DNA from: Brevundimonas bacteroides DSM 4726
GTDB taxonomy: Bacteria > Pseudomonadota > Alphaproteobacteria > Caulobacterales > Caulobacteraceae
Direction: 5' to 3'
DNA: 64,000 bases
Assembly: GCF_000701445.1 (NCBI RefSeq)
Contig: NZ_JNIX01000013.1
Span: 62,001-126,000 of the forward strand
Part shown: one piece after another, positions 17,046 through 25,433 of the stretch
Position numbering within the stretch: the stretch's first letter is position 1
Layout: every line of letters starts with the position of its first letter
Notes under the pieces: generated by a model
Databases searched by the model: none
Told to the model about the DNA's origin: nothing
The model's input: only the letters and a program-made list of their open reading frames with translations
Translations under genes and position numbers: made by a program

Positions 17046-17749
17046 TATTCCGGCCGGACGCCTGTGAACTGGTCCGGGCGCAGGTAGCGGCGGGTGAAGC
17101 GGGCCTCTGCGATGGCCCCGTTGAAATAGCTTACGCGGTTGATCCGTGTGCCGACCGATGCCCGCCCCGCCCCCTGCGCCGTGAAGGCGATTGCCGCCTC
17201 GCCCTGGAGCTGGCCATTCACAAAGGAACGATACGTCGTCCCGTCATAGGTCTGGGCCACATGGTGCCAGCGGCCCAGCGGATGCAGCCTGTCCGGAAAC
17301 AGCAGGGCCTGGTTGTAGGTCGGCCCCTTCACGAACGTATCCAGCGCCCACTGGTCGCCATAAACGCGGATCTCGAACAGGACCCGCGTCCCGATCGGCG
17401 TCGCGCCCGGCGGCACGACCTCGTCGGATTGGAGATGCAGCCAGCGCTGCTCGAACGCCCCGCCGTCCGGCCGGAAGATGGCCTCCAGGGTGAAGGTCTC
17501 GGCGCCCGCCAGAGGATGAGCCCCGATGAACAGGGCATCGTCCACGCCGTCGAAGCGCAGGGCACCGGGCAGGCCTGCCGGTCCCTCGATCCGCTCCGGC
17601 GAGCCCTCGATCGTCAGGGGCGCGGTGATGCTGTCCAGATCGCCAAAGCGCCAGACTGTCTGATCGACGCGTTTGTCCCCCAGCGTGGCGCAACCTACCA
17701 ACGGCGTCGCCGCCAGCCCGCCCAGAACGGCCCGTCGATCCGGCCTCAT
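17045..17749 (-). CDS. LamG/concanavalin-like lipoprotein linked to pectate lyase
   Basis: A 234-residue protein starting MRPDRRAVLGGLA, a twin-arginine-like signal that ends in a lipobox-like VGC (Cys20). The rest has the pattern of a laminin-G/concanavalin-like jelly roll: ALRFDGVDDALFIG, ETFTLEAIFRP, GRWHHVAQTYDG and FNGAIAEARFTRRYLRPDQF are typical strands. Such domains bind carbohydrates. Its ATG overlaps the stop of the upstream pectate lyase (ATGA), so the two are coupled and it probably helps hold or bind pectic polymers at the cell surface. Confidence 0.8.
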   Translation of the reverse strand: MRPDRRAVLGGLAATPLVGCATLGDKRVDQTVWRFGDLDSITAPLTIEGSPERIEGPAGLPGALRFDGVDDALFIGAHPLAGAETFTLEAIFRPDGGAFEQRWLHLQSDEVVPPGATPIGTRVLFEIRVYGDQWALDTFVKGPTYNQALLFPDRLHPLGRWHHVAQTYDGTTYRSFVNGQLQGEAAIAFTAQGAGRASVGTRINRVSYFNGAIAEARFTRRYLRPDQFTGVRPE

Positions 17750-19413
17750 CCGGCCTGGCCTTCCAGCGCCTCGATCAGGTCGCCCATGTTTCGGACGAAG
17801 CTCTCGGTCGAAACGCCTTCCACCGGATAGTCCGTGTTCCACGGCGAGGTGTCATGCAGGTCGCCGACCCGGGTGATCCGATACTCCCCGCCCGTTGGCG
17901 TGGCAGGGCCGGGACCAATGTAGGGGTTCGACGTCGCTGTCAGCGGGGTGGGCCAATAGCCGCGCGCGTTCAGCGCCGCGATCAACTCGGCGGCCCGCCC
18001 GGCGGCAGGTGGACGCGGCCTGCGCCCGGCCGTGTCCATGTCCTGCCACGAGACGTCGCGCAGGGTGAAATAGCGCGGCAGGCTCTTGGTCCCCGGTCGC
18101 GCCAGCAGGGGCGATCCCGCCGAAACCTCCTCGGGTGTCTGGGCCCCCAGCGTCGCATACTGCTCGCGCAGCCCGCCGACGTTCAGGGTCCGGAACGATC
18201 CATAATGGACGAGCGTGTCGTTGGGGTTCCGGTCCGCGTAGTATTCGCCGTTGACGACGTTGGATCCCCGCCGGTGGATGTACCAGGGCTGGTTCGTGCC
18301 CGGTTCGATGAAGGTCGGGTGCGTGCGGCCGTTCAGCCGCAGCTCGGGCGGCAGGGCGACGGAATCGAGCCAGTCCAGCGCCTCCGGCACGCGCGCGATG
18401 TACTTCCGGTCGCCGGTCAGGCGGTAGAAGTTCAGCAGCTGCTGGACATTGTTGGCCGTGGTGTGGGTTGTCAGGGCCTCGGGCTCATAGGTCCGCGCCG
18501 GGGCCGGCCGCAGCGTGTCGGGGAAATGTTGCAGGCCCCATCCGGCCTGGGGCGCAGGCTGTTGGGTCGCCAGGAAGATGTCCATGCCGCGCCGGATCGC
18601 CGACAGGGTGCGCGCCCTTGTCAGGCCGCGTCCCTCAGGCCCCCTCGCGAGCCGGTCGCCCATCGTTTGGAGCACGAAGATCAGGAACTCCAAGTTCTCG
18701 CCCGCCACGTCGTCGTTGAACGTAATCAGGCGGGTGTAGTCGGCGTGGCCGTGCACTCCGCCGTTCTCGATGAAGGGGAAGCGCTGGGGCCAGCCCCCGC
18801 TCTCGTACTGGCTGTCCAGCACGAACCGCACGGCGCGCTGCAGGGGCGCGATGTAGGCGTGCTCGCCCTCAAGCACGAGCCGCAGCATCAGCTGCGCCGC
18901 CTCTGATGTGCCCGCGTCATCGAAGGTGGCGTTGCCGTAGTAGCGGTGGAATTCCTCCATCCGCCAGGCGTTCTGGCCGTAGGTCGCATACCATTGGCGA
19001 AGGCTGTCCTCGCCCGCCGTGTCGATGACGTAGTTCCATCCGCCTGCCGGATGCTGGCCTCGGACCAGGGCGTCGGCAGCGGATTTGGCGGCGTCCAGGA
19101 ACTGGCGGTCACCTGTGGCGTGAAAGGCGTCGAGGAAGGCGTGACCCATGGTGCCGGTACCCGGCGGCTGGACCCAGATCATGGTCGGCGCGGCCTCAAG
19201 CTCACCCCAGCGGCGCGAGAAATCCGGCGGATAGGTCCAGACATATCCGCCCTGAACCGCCGCCTCGTCGGTCATGAAGGTGGTGGCCCGCTTCATGGTC
19301 GACAGGATCGCCTCGCGGTCGGCGGAACCGGTCGTCTGGCCCAGGGCGGGCGTGGCGAGCGCGGCGGCGGCAGAGGCCAGAAGGGTACGGCGGTTCAGGC
19401 GGATGGCGCTCAT
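17746..19413 (-). CDS. pectate lyase, PL10-like family
   Basis: A 555-residue secreted protein with an RR-containing signal (NRRTLLASAAAALATPALGQ). The (alpha/alpha) toroid typical of the PL10 pectic-acid lyases is indicated by GGWNYVID, ESGGWPQRFPF, YTRLITFNDD and TTANNVQQLLNFYRLTG. The family cleaves polygalacturonate by beta-elimination with Ca2+, using an Arg as base. The C-terminal ~200 residues go beyond the classical PL10 core, and I do not recognise a module there. The gene leads a two-gene unit with the LamG-like lipoprotein. Confidence 0.85.
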   Translation of the reverse strand: MSAIRLNRRTLLASAAAALATPALGQTTGSADREAILSTMKRATTFMTDEAAVQGGYVWTYPPDFSRRWGELEAAPTMIWVQPPGTGTMGHAFLDAFHATGDRQFLDAAKSAADALVRGQHPAGGWNYVIDTAGEDSLRQWYATYGQNAWRMEEFHRYYGNATFDDAGTSEAAQLMLRLVLEGEHAYIAPLQRAVRFVLDSQYESGGWPQRFPFIENGGVHGHADYTRLITFNDDVAGENLEFLIFVLQTMGDRLARGPEGRGLTRARTLSAIRRGMDIFLATQQPAPQAGWGLQHFPDTLRPAPARTYEPEALTTHTTANNVQQLLNFYRLTGDRKYIARVPEALDWLDSVALPPELRLNGRTHPTFIEPGTNQPWYIHRRGSNVVNGEYYADRNPNDTLVHYGSFRTLNVGGLREQYATLGAQTPEEVSAGSPLLARPGTKSLPRYFTLRDVSWQDMDTAGRRPRPPAAGRAAELIAALNARGYWPTPLTATSNPYIGPGPATPTGGEYRITRVGDLHDTSPWNTDYPVEGVSTESFVRNMGDLIEALEGQAG

Positions 19414-19506
19414 GGAGCCCTCGTCGGCAAGGCGTTTCCAGACGGTTCTGACGACCGCGTTCGGATTCAGACTACAGCATTGACACCGGTTTCCAAGATC
19501 GAGTCG

Positions 19507-20937
19507 TCACTCTGCCGCCGGAAGCTCCAGCACCGCTTTCAGCCCGCCGAGATCACTGGCGCCGAGCGTCAGCCGTCCGCCGTAGGCCCGGGTCAGATCA
19601 TCCACGATCGACAGGCCGAGCCCGGATCCCGGCGCGTCCTCGTCCAGCCGGGTGCCTCGCTTCAGCACCGCCGCGCGCTGGTCCTCCGGAAGGCCCGGCC
19701 CGTCGTCCTCGACCACGGCGATCATCTGACCCAGACCGCTGGCCCCTGCCGAGACCCGTACCCGGCGGGTCGACCACTTGCAGGCGTTCTCCATCAGATT
19801 GCCGAGGATCTCCTGCAGGTCCTGCCGTTCGCCGAGGAAGGCTAGGTCGTCGGGCGCGCGCCAGTCGATCTCGACGTCCTTGGACTGAAAGACCCGTTCC
19901 AGCATCACCGCCATCTCGTCGATGACCTCCCCGACAGGCGTGCGCTCGCCCAGGCCGTGGGCGGCGCGGGCGGCCGCGCGGGCCCGGCGCAGGTGGTGGT
20001 CGACCTGACCCTTCATGACTTCGGTCTGCCTGCGGACGATCTCCGCCAGAGGATCGATCTTGCCCTCGGCCTCGGCCAGCATGACCGAGAGGGGCGTCTT
20101 CAGCGCGTGTGCCAGATTACCGACGTGGGTCCGCTGGCGCTCGACGACCTCCTGATTGTGATCCAGCAGCCGATTGACCTGTTCGGCCAGCGGCTGGATC
20201 TCCAGCGGATAGGCGTGCTCGATCCGCGCGGCCCGGCCCTTTCGGACGTTGGCGATCTCGTTCCGGAGCGCGAACAGGGGACGCAGGCCGATCTGCACCT
20301 GCAGGAAGACGGCGATGACTAGGCCCACCCCAAGCGCCAGAAGCGCGATCCAGACGTAGGCGGCGAACTCGCGCGTATCTGCCTCGATGTCGGAGCGGTC
20401 GATCCCGGCCATGAAAACCACGGGCTCCGTTCGGCCAGGCAAGGTCTTGAGGCTGGCGGCGATCCGCAGCGGCTGCCGCTGTGGCGGGCGCAGAATGCCC
20501 GGGTCGTTGTAGGTCAGGAGATCGCCCATCGAGGCCTGCAGCCGGGCGGGCAGCTCCGGCGCGATGTAGAGGGTCTCGCCGGCCAGCGAGGGCGAGCGCG
20601 CCAGCACGCGCACCGCGCCGTCGGGCAGGACCTCGGCGACCATCCAGTATTTGCCCGACAGACCGCGCAGGGTGGGCGCGTCGCGAATCTCGGCGACCGT
20701 GACGCCGTCCGGCGTGGCGACGGTGGCGATCACCACCTCGTCGATGGTGTCGCTCAGCATGTCGCCCAGGCGGCGAAAGGCGCTTTCCTGATATTGGGTC
20801 GTCAGGATCCAGCCGGTGGCGGCCAACGCCACGACGATCCACGCCGAGGCCAGCCAGATCAGGCGCCGCGTCAGGCTGCGGCCCGGCCGTCCGATGAACC
20901 GGCCCCAGCCCGCGCCCGCCGCCGTCTCGTCGGTCAC
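19507..20937 (-). CDS. PhoQ-like sensor histidine kinase
   Basis: A 476-residue sensor with two membrane helices (about 25-47 and 193-213) that enclose a periplasmic sensor domain, then HAMP, HisKA with the phosphoacceptor His277 in NLAHALKTPLSVM, and a HATPase_c domain (NLMENACKWS, EDDGPGL, GSGLGLSI). It starts with GTG overlapping the response-regulator stop (GTGA), so the pair is co-translated. The HALKTPL variant is typical of PhoQ-type kinases that sense cations or envelope stress; the signal here is unknown. Confidence 0.92.
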   Translation of the reverse strand: MTDETAAGAGWGRFIGRPGRSLTRRLIWLASAWIVVALAATGWILTTQYQESAFRRLGDMLSDTIDEVVIATVATPDGVTVAEIRDAPTLRGLSGKYWMVAEVLPDGAVRVLARSPSLAGETLYIAPELPARLQASMGDLLTYNDPGILRPPQRQPLRIAASLKTLPGRTEPVVFMAGIDRSDIEADTREFAAYVWIALLALGVGLVIAVFLQVQIGLRPLFALRNEIANVRKGRAARIEHAYPLEIQPLAEQVNRLLDHNQEVVERQRTHVGNLAHALKTPLSVMLAEAEGKIDPLAEIVRRQTEVMKGQVDHHLRRARAAARAAHGLGERTPVGEVIDEMAVMLERVFQSKDVEIDWRAPDDLAFLGERQDLQEILGNLMENACKWSTRRVRVSAGASGLGQMIAVVEDDGPGLPEDQRAAVLKRGTRLDEDAPGSGLGLSIVDDLTRAYGGRLTLGASDLGGLKAVLELPAAE

Positions 20938-21614
20938 GCCGCCTCAGTCTCGCCGGCCAGAGGCGTCAGGCGATAGCCCAGGCCCCGAACCGTCTCGATC
21001 CGGTCGGCCCCGACCTTCTTGCGAAGGCGGCCGATGAAGACCTCGATGGTGTTGGAATCCCGGTCGAAGTCCTGGTCGTAGAGGTGCTCGACCAGCTCGG
21101 TCCGGCTGATGACCCGGCCCTGATGCATCATCATGTAGTGGAGTAGCCGATATTCCAGCGAGGTCAGCCGCAGGGGCTCGCCATTGACTGTCGCTCTGGC
21201 CGCCTTCGGATCGAGCCTCAGACCACCGCACGACAGGGTCGCCACGGCGATGCCGGCCGAACGGCGCAGCAGGGCCCGCAGACGCGCCAGCAGCTCCTCG
21301 GTGTGAAAAGGCTTGGTCAGGTAGTCGTCGGCGCCGGCGTCGAAGCCCGACACCTTGTCGGACCAGGCGCCGCGCGCGGTCAGGATCAGCACCGGCGTGG
21401 TCTTTCCGTCGCGCCGCCAGCGTTCCAGCACCGACACCCCGTCGATCTTGGGCAGGCCGAGGTCCAGCACCACGACGTCGTAGGGCTCGGTGTCGCCGAG
21501 GAAGTGGGCCTCCTCCCCGTCGGCGGCGTGATCGACGGCGTAACCGGCATCGGACAGCGCGCCCTTCAGCTGGCGCGACAGGTCGGCGTCATCCTCGACC
21601 AGCAGAACCCGCAT
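20934..21614 (-). CDS. OmpR/PhoP-family response regulator
   Basis: A 226-residue two-domain regulator. The receiver begins MRVLLVEDD and has the phosphorylatable Asp51 in VVLDLGLP, Thr in LILTARG and Lys in YLTKPF. The winged-helix DNA-binding domain ends DSNTIEVFIGRLRKK and GLGYRL. OmpR-family proteins bind direct repeats about 11 bp apart; a TGAAC repeat with exactly this period lies upstream of the neighbouring PepSY-like gene. Frame extensions above MRVLL are not coding-like. Confidence 0.93.
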   Translation of the reverse strand: MRVLLVEDDADLSRQLKGALSDAGYAVDHAADGEEAHFLGDTEPYDVVVLDLGLPKIDGVSVLERWRRDGKTTPVLILTARGAWSDKVSGFDAGADDYLTKPFHTEELLARLRALLRRSAGIAVATLSCGGLRLDPKAARATVNGEPLRLTSLEYRLLHYMMMHQGRVISRTELVEHLYDQDFDRDSNTIEVFIGRLRKKVGADRIETVRGLGYRLTPLAGETEAA

Positions 21615-21633
21615 GTTTCGTCCTTCCCGGTTC

Positions 21634-21969
21634 TCAGCCGCCGCGCGCGTCGACGGCGATGTCGATGATCTGCCCGTCGCGCTCGAAACGGAAGACATAG
21701 GTCGTGCCACGCAGACCCAGCGAGCCGACAAACCGGGCGCCACCCGCGCGGCGCTGGGCGATCGACAGGGCCTGGGCCTCGCTCATCAGCCGAGGGCCGT
21801 CCTGGTCGCGGTCATTCCCGCCGCGACGATCGCGGTCTTGACCAAGGCCGACAACGGCCGAGGCACCTAGCCCGAACACGTCGGTCGTAACGCGCGCCTG
21901 AGCCTGCGCCGTGCTCAGGGGAGCGGCGGCGATCAGGGCGGCGAGGGCGAGGGCGGTGGCGCGAGACAT
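21634..21969 (-). CDS. small secreted PepSY-like protein upstream of two-component genes
   Basis: A 111-residue exported protein (signal MSRATALALAALIAAAPLSTAQAQA). The C-terminal half, with MSEAQALSIAQRRAGGARFVG and YVFRFERDGQIIDIAVDA, has the helix-plus-beta pattern of a PepSY domain. PepSY genes commonly sit next to PhoPQ-type pairs and often report on the periplasm. The stop is 19 nt ahead of the response-regulator start, so it is probably the first gene of a three-gene operon and likely its autoregulated output. Confidence 0.78.
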   Translation of the reverse strand: MSRATALALAALIAAAPLSTAQAQARVTTDVFGLGASAVVGLGQDRDRRGGNDRDQDGPRLMSEAQALSIAQRRAGGARFVGSLGLRGTTYVFRFERDGQIIDIAVDARGG

Positions 21970-21994
21970 GAGGGTCTTATAGGCGAAGCGGCCG

Positions 21995-22010
21995 TGAACA
22001 GCGGCTGAAC
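21995..22010. promoter_or_regulatory. TGAAC-N6-TGAAC direct repeat, candidate response-regulator site
   Basis: Two TGAAC words start 11 bp apart (21995 and 22006), 26 bp upstream of the PepSY-like gene and between it and the divergent gene at 22178. An 11-bp period is usual for OmpR-family regulators, and the window encodes one next door. The core GAAC-N7-GAAC also fits the alphaproteobacterial LexA consensus, so LexA is the rival reading. Confidence 0.45.
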
Positions 22011-22027
22011 GTCATCCTTAGAGAGGT

Positions 22028-22165
22028 TTAACCCCGCTGGGAATCCGCCTCGCGGAACAGGAGTCCGTCGATGAACGCCACCTGAAACGGCGTGTTCAGG
22101 TCGGGCTCAGTCGGGATGCGCTCTTCTGGGGTCAACGCAGCCGATCCGGTTGCGGAGTAATGCAC
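22028..22165 (-). CDS. possible 45-residue ORF of unknown function
   Basis: A GTG-started frame of 45 codons lies in the divergent intergenic region. Its sequence (LTPEERIPTEPDLNTPF..., then FIDGLLFREADSQRG) reads like real protein, with mostly G or C at third positions, unlike the low-complexity shadows elsewhere. It may be a small gene or the preserved end of a lost one. No Shine-Dalgarno is clear, and the start would fall 12 nt from the divergent gene's ATG. Confidence 0.25.
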   Translation of the reverse strand: MHYSATGSAALTPEERIPTEPDLNTPFQVAFIDGLLFREADSQRG

Positions 22166-22177
22166 AGGAGTGATCCG

Positions 22178-22537
22178 ATGAGGAAGCTGCTTATCCCCGC
22201 CATCGCCATAGCCACGGCCTCCGCCGCCGCCCTTCCCGCGGCTGCCCAAGTCTCTGGCCCCCGCGCCCACGTCCAGGCCAATGGCTACTGGCAGCCCATC
22301 AACGTCCGCCAGGCCAATCTGGACCGTCGTATCGACATCGGCTTGAGGAATGGTCAGCTCAGCCGTCGCGAGGCGAGCCGCCTGCGTGGCGACTTCAACA
22401 GCCTGCTGCGGCTGGAGGCCGGCTATCGCCGGGGCGGCCTGACCGCGTGGGAACGCGCCGACCTCGACCGCCGCTTCGACCGCCTGTCGGCCCAGATTCG
22501 CGTCGAGCGCCGCGATCGCGACCACCGCCGCTGGTGA
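22178..22537 (+). CDS. small secreted basic/acidic repeat-rich protein, unknown function
   Basis: A 119-residue exported protein: signal MRKLLIPAIAIATASAAALPAAAQ, then a mature part rich in Arg and Asp with two related helical segments (NLDRRIDIGLRNGQLSRREA and ERADLDRRFDRLSAQIRVERR). The start is well supported by AGGAG with a 7-nt spacer, which rules out the ATG-less extension upstream. Such proteins are common in Caulobacterales envelopes, but I cannot assign a function. It diverges from the PepSY/two-component operon and may share its regulator. A terminator follows. Confidence 0.75.
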   Translation: MRKLLIPAIAIATASAAALPAAAQVSGPRAHVQANGYWQPINVRQANLDRRIDIGLRNGQLSRREASRLRGDFNSLLRLEAGYRRGGLTAWERADLDRRFDRLSAQIRVERRDRDHRRW

Positions 22538-22593
22538 TTTCATGAGCTTCGGGCGGCCATGACACAGCCCTCCCAGCCGGCCGTCCGCGAGAG

Positions 22594-22624
22594 GGGCGCG
22601 ATCCACGAGGGTCGCGCCCTTTCT
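22594..22624 (+). terminator. terminator between the small secreted protein and phzF-like gene
   Basis: The stem GGGCGCGA/TCGCGCCC encloses a 10-nt loop and is followed by TTTCTC. It lies between convergent genes and could act on both strands. Confidence 0.75.
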
Positions 22625-22640
22625 CATCCGGCCGGAAGGT

Positions 22641-23456
22641 TCAGGGAAAGACCCTGAGCCGGCTCTCCATCACCGTGACGGCCTGACCCCGGATGAGGAC
22701 CCGCTCACCGGCAATTTCGGTTTCGAATCGAGCGCCGCGCCCTGGAAAGGCTTGCAAGAAGCGTATGGTCGGTCGGCCGAGCTTTTCCGCGAACAGGGGC
22801 GCCAGGCCGCAGCGGGCCGATCCTGTCGCCGGGTCTTCCTGAATCCCGCAGCCGGGTCCAAAGAAGCGATCGACCACATCGTGATCTTTGACGTCGTCGG
22901 CCAAGCCAGCGACCACGACCTGCCCTTGCTCCAAACAACCTTCACCAAATGGTAGAACCGCGCCCGGTTTGGGAGACAATCGACGCACGGTGTCGCCGTT
23001 CGGCATGACGGCGATCAGGTATCGGCTCGTCCAGACTTCAATCGGTACTGCCCCCAACGCTTCGGCCAGCCCCGGCGGCGGGTCAATGCGCAACAGCGGA
23101 TCTACTGGAAACTCCATCTCATAGCCTTCGCCGGCCGGGCGGACAACGAGTGTCCCGGAAGCCGTGTTGAAGGTCAGCGACCTCGCGTGAGAACCGAGCT
23201 CCGACCAAAGCGCATGGGCTGCCGCCAAGGTCGCGTGTCCGCACAAAGTGACCTCCTGAGTTGGTGTGAACCAGCGGAGATCGAAACGATCCGCGTCCTC
23301 CGTGGCCCGCAGGTAGGCGGTCTCGGAGTGATTGTTTTCGGCGGCGAGGGACTGCATCCACCCTTCATCCGGCCATGCCAGCAGCGGCTCCAACACACTC
23401 GCAGGGTTTCCCGCGAATGGGGCGCTAGTGAAAGCATCTATTGTCCATTGGCGCAT
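22641..23456 (-). CDS. PhzF-family isomerase-like protein
   Basis: A 271-residue protein of the PhzF/diaminopimelate-epimerase fold. It begins MRQWTIDAFTSAPFAGNPAS and carries NNHSETAYL with the catalytic Glu, GHATLAAAH in the first half and EDPATGSA in the second. The first enzyme of the family isomerises a phenazine precursor, but most members, including those outside phenazine clusters such as this one, have unknown substrates. No phenazine gene is near. The region upstream of the chosen ATG is in frame but not coding-like. Confidence 0.9.
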   Translation of the reverse strand: MRQWTIDAFTSAPFAGNPASVLEPLLAWPDEGWMQSLAAENNHSETAYLRATEDADRFDLRWFTPTQEVTLCGHATLAAAHALWSELGSHARSLTFNTASGTLVVRPAGEGYEMEFPVDPLLRIDPPPGLAEALGAVPIEVWTSRYLIAVMPNGDTVRRLSPKPGAVLPFGEGCLEQGQVVVAGLADDVKDHDVVDRFFGPGCGIQEDPATGSARCGLAPLFAEKLGRPTIRFLQAFPGRGARFETEIAGERVLIRGQAVTVMESRLRVFP

Positions 23457-23568
23457 CGTCTTGGTTGTCGACCTCGAGAATCTTGACCGGATACGTCTTC
23501 GGGGTTTCACATATCGTTGATAGGCAGCCATCTGACTATCAGCATGGATAGGCTGGGGCCCGGGGGAG

Positions 23569-23872
23569 ATGCAAAGAGGACTCAAGCTCGCCATCCATAT
23601 GGTGCTGCCCCTGGCGGCGTATGTCGGGGCATACGCTTTCGTACTGTCGCCGCAGCTCTCATGGTGGATGGGGCTCGAAGCGCAGCCCGTATGGGTGGCT
23701 GGCCTGCTCTACGCGCTCATTGCGGCCGTGTTGGAAATAATCTTCCGCACGGAGCGCTCAAGCTGGCGGTACGTTTCCGTTCAGGATGCCTTCGCCCTCG
23801 TGCGCAGCACCTTTCTCACCATGGCGGCGTTCCTTGTTGTCGTCTTTGTCCTCGTCCGCGCCGTCGAAGGGT
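23569..23872 (+). pseudogene. N-terminal fragment of a FlaA1/WbpM-type polysaccharide nucleotide-sugar epimerase
   Basis: About 100 codons encode four closely spaced membrane helices (LPLAAYVGAYAFVL, VAGLLYALIAAVLEIIF, LTMAAFLVVVFVLV and an N-terminal stretch), with SWRYVSVQDAFALVRST between them. This is the membrane-anchor part of FlaA1/CapD/WbpM-type dehydratase-epimerases, which are normally over 600 residues. The cytoplasmic catalytic domain is absent: near 23870 the homology stops abruptly and the sequence continues as an aminotransferase in another frame. The ORF itself runs on, out of its family, to 23928. Confidence 0.75.
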
Positions 23873-24389
23873 CTATGAGCGCGCGCATCCGCCGGGGCCC
23901 CGGCTGGTGCACGACACCTTCGGACTGAACGGTCGCATGATCGAGATGCAAGCTGCCGTCGGGCTGATCCAGCTGGAGCGCATGGCCGACTGGACCGCGC
24001 GGCGGACGACCCTGGCCGCTCGTCTGACGGAGGCCTTCGCAGACCACGACCTGTTCCGCCTGCCCAGTATCCCGAACGACCTGGTCCACGCCTGGTACCG
24101 CTTCTACGCCTTCGTGCGGCCGGAGCGACTAGCCCCCGGCTGGACGCGCGAGCGGATCATCGAGGCGATCGTCGCGAGCGGGGTGCCGTGCTTCCACGGC
24201 TCGGCTCCAGAGATCTATCTGGAGCGGGCCTTTGACGGCACGGCGTCGCGTCCCGCCCAGCGCCTGCCTGTGGCCAAGGCTCTGGGCGAGACTTCGATCG
24301 CCCTTCTTGTCCATCCGACCATTACGGACGATCAGATTGATCGGGCGGCCGAGGCCATCCATGCGGTGGCGCGCGAGGCCTCGGCCTAG
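23871..24389 (+). pseudogene. C-terminal fragment of a DegT/DnrJ/EryC1/StrS aminotransferase
   Basis: From about 23871 the frame reads VYERAHPPGPRLVHDTFG, then NGRMIEMQAAVGLIQLERM, and continues through HAWYRFYAF to the family C-terminus (TITDDQIDRAAEAI). That is about 172 of the usual ~380 residues. The N-terminal half with the PLP-binding Lys is missing, so it cannot be active. It shares no start or ribosome-binding site of its own and follows the FlaA1 fragment directly, as if an internal deletion joined two genes of one polysaccharide cluster. Confidence 0.8.
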
Positions 24390-24925
24390 GCTGCGCGCCG
24401 GGCAGGTAGGACGCGCGGGTTCCTCAACACCGCCGCCGTGATCAGCGACACCAGCACGCCGACCGGAAAGATCTCGATGAAGGTCACGGGCAGGCGATAC
24501 AGCGGATTGGCATACTGGATCGCGAAGTACGCCATCTGGGCGCGCAGGGTGGCGATTTCCTCGACACTGGCCCCCGCCGCCTGTTTGTCCGCCACCAGGG
24601 TATCGGTGTATTCGGCGACGAAGCCATAGCCCGTCAGGGCCTGGGTCAGCTCCCAGGTCAGCACATACATCACGCCCGCCACAGCGCTGATGGCGAGGCC
24701 CATGCCGAGCGCAGGCCAGAACTTGATGACGCCGCCGCCGACCGTGTCCCTCTGTCGCTTAACGCCGAGGAACACCGCGGACAAGGCGATCAGCATGGTG
24801 GCGTAGCCGATCGCCATGGCGATGGGGACCGGTGGATGCTCCTCGAGCAAAAGGCCTTGCAGCAGCATGGGCACGCCGACGATGACGCCCGCGACGGCAC
24901 CGTAGATCAGGATGGTTCTGAGCAT
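24386..24925 (-). CDS. DUF4199-family membrane protein
   Basis: A 179-residue inner-membrane protein with four hydrophobic segments (about 3-22, 32-50, 69-90 and 148-170). The order of helices, with the FVAEYTDTLVADKQAAGAS loop between the third and fourth, is the pattern of the DUF4199 family, whose function is unknown. GGAGGAG lies 7 nt before the chosen ATG. The gene follows a membrane-anchored LuxR-type regulator on the same strand, and I believe this pairing recurs in related genomes. Its end overlaps the aminotransferase remnant by 4 nt in convergent orientation. Confidence 0.8.
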   Translation of the reverse strand: MLRTILIYGAVAGVIVGVPMLLQGLLLEEHPPVPIAMAIGYATMLIALSAVFLGVKRQRDTVGGGVIKFWPALGMGLAISAVAGVMYVLTWELTQALTGYGFVAEYTDTLVADKQAAGASVEEIATLRAQMAYFAIQYANPLYRLPVTFIEIFPVGVLVSLITAAVLRNPRVLPARRAA

Positions 24926-25014
24926 GGGGGTCTCCTCCGTTTGCCCGACCATCAGGCGGCGGACGGCCGGTGCGAACAATCACCCGAACGGGGGATTTCG
25001 GCCAGTTCCTCCCG

Positions 25015-25425
25015 TCAGGGGATAAGGCCGAGCTCGCGCGCTTTCTGCACCGCCTCCGTGCGTCGCCGCGCGCCCAGCCTCTCGTACAGCCGCGCCAGGT
25101 GGGTTTTGACTGTCTCAGGCGAGATGCCGAGACGGCGCGCGATCTCCTTGTTGGACCGTCCTGCTGCGAGCTCGTGAAGCACGCCCAGTTCGCGCGGCGT
25201 CATGCCCAGCGCCGCCTGGGCCTGGGGGTTGCCATCGAACGGCAAAGGGTCGCGCACGAACAACGCCCTGCCGAGCCACAGCCCCAGGGCCAGGAACCCC
25301 GCCGCGATCAGGCCGATGTAGATCTCCGTCGTCCAGGCGCGCGCCAGCCGCTGATAGTCCAGCCACTGCAGGGCCGCCGCGCCGACGGCCAGCATGACTC
25401 CATAAAGGGCGACACGCTTCCACAC
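25015..25425 (-). CDS. membrane-anchored LuxR-type HTH transcriptional regulator
   Basis: A 136-residue protein with two membrane helices (about 5-22 and 35-53) followed by a LuxR/GerE helix-turn-helix at about 73-134 (MTPRELGVLHELAAGRSNKE, ISPETVKTHLARLYERLGA). It has no receiver domain, so it is probably a membrane-tethered one-component regulator. The start is a GTG 8 nt after the stop of the lipoprotein gene; the longer in-frame extension lies inside that gene. It probably controls the adjacent DUF4199 gene. Confidence 0.82.
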   Translation of the reverse strand: MWKRVALYGVMLAVGAAALQWLDYQRLARAWTTEIYIGLIAAGFLALGLWLGRALFVRDPLPFDGNPQAQAALGMTPRELGVLHELAAGRSNKEIARRLGISPETVKTHLARLYERLGARRRTEAVQKARELGLIP

Positions 25426-25433
25426 GCGAAAAC

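Noticed and set aside
23517..24389. A single 290-codon ORF here read as one gene
   Set aside because: Only the part after about 23871 resembles a protein family; the first third is the out-of-frame shadow of the FlaA1-type fragment.
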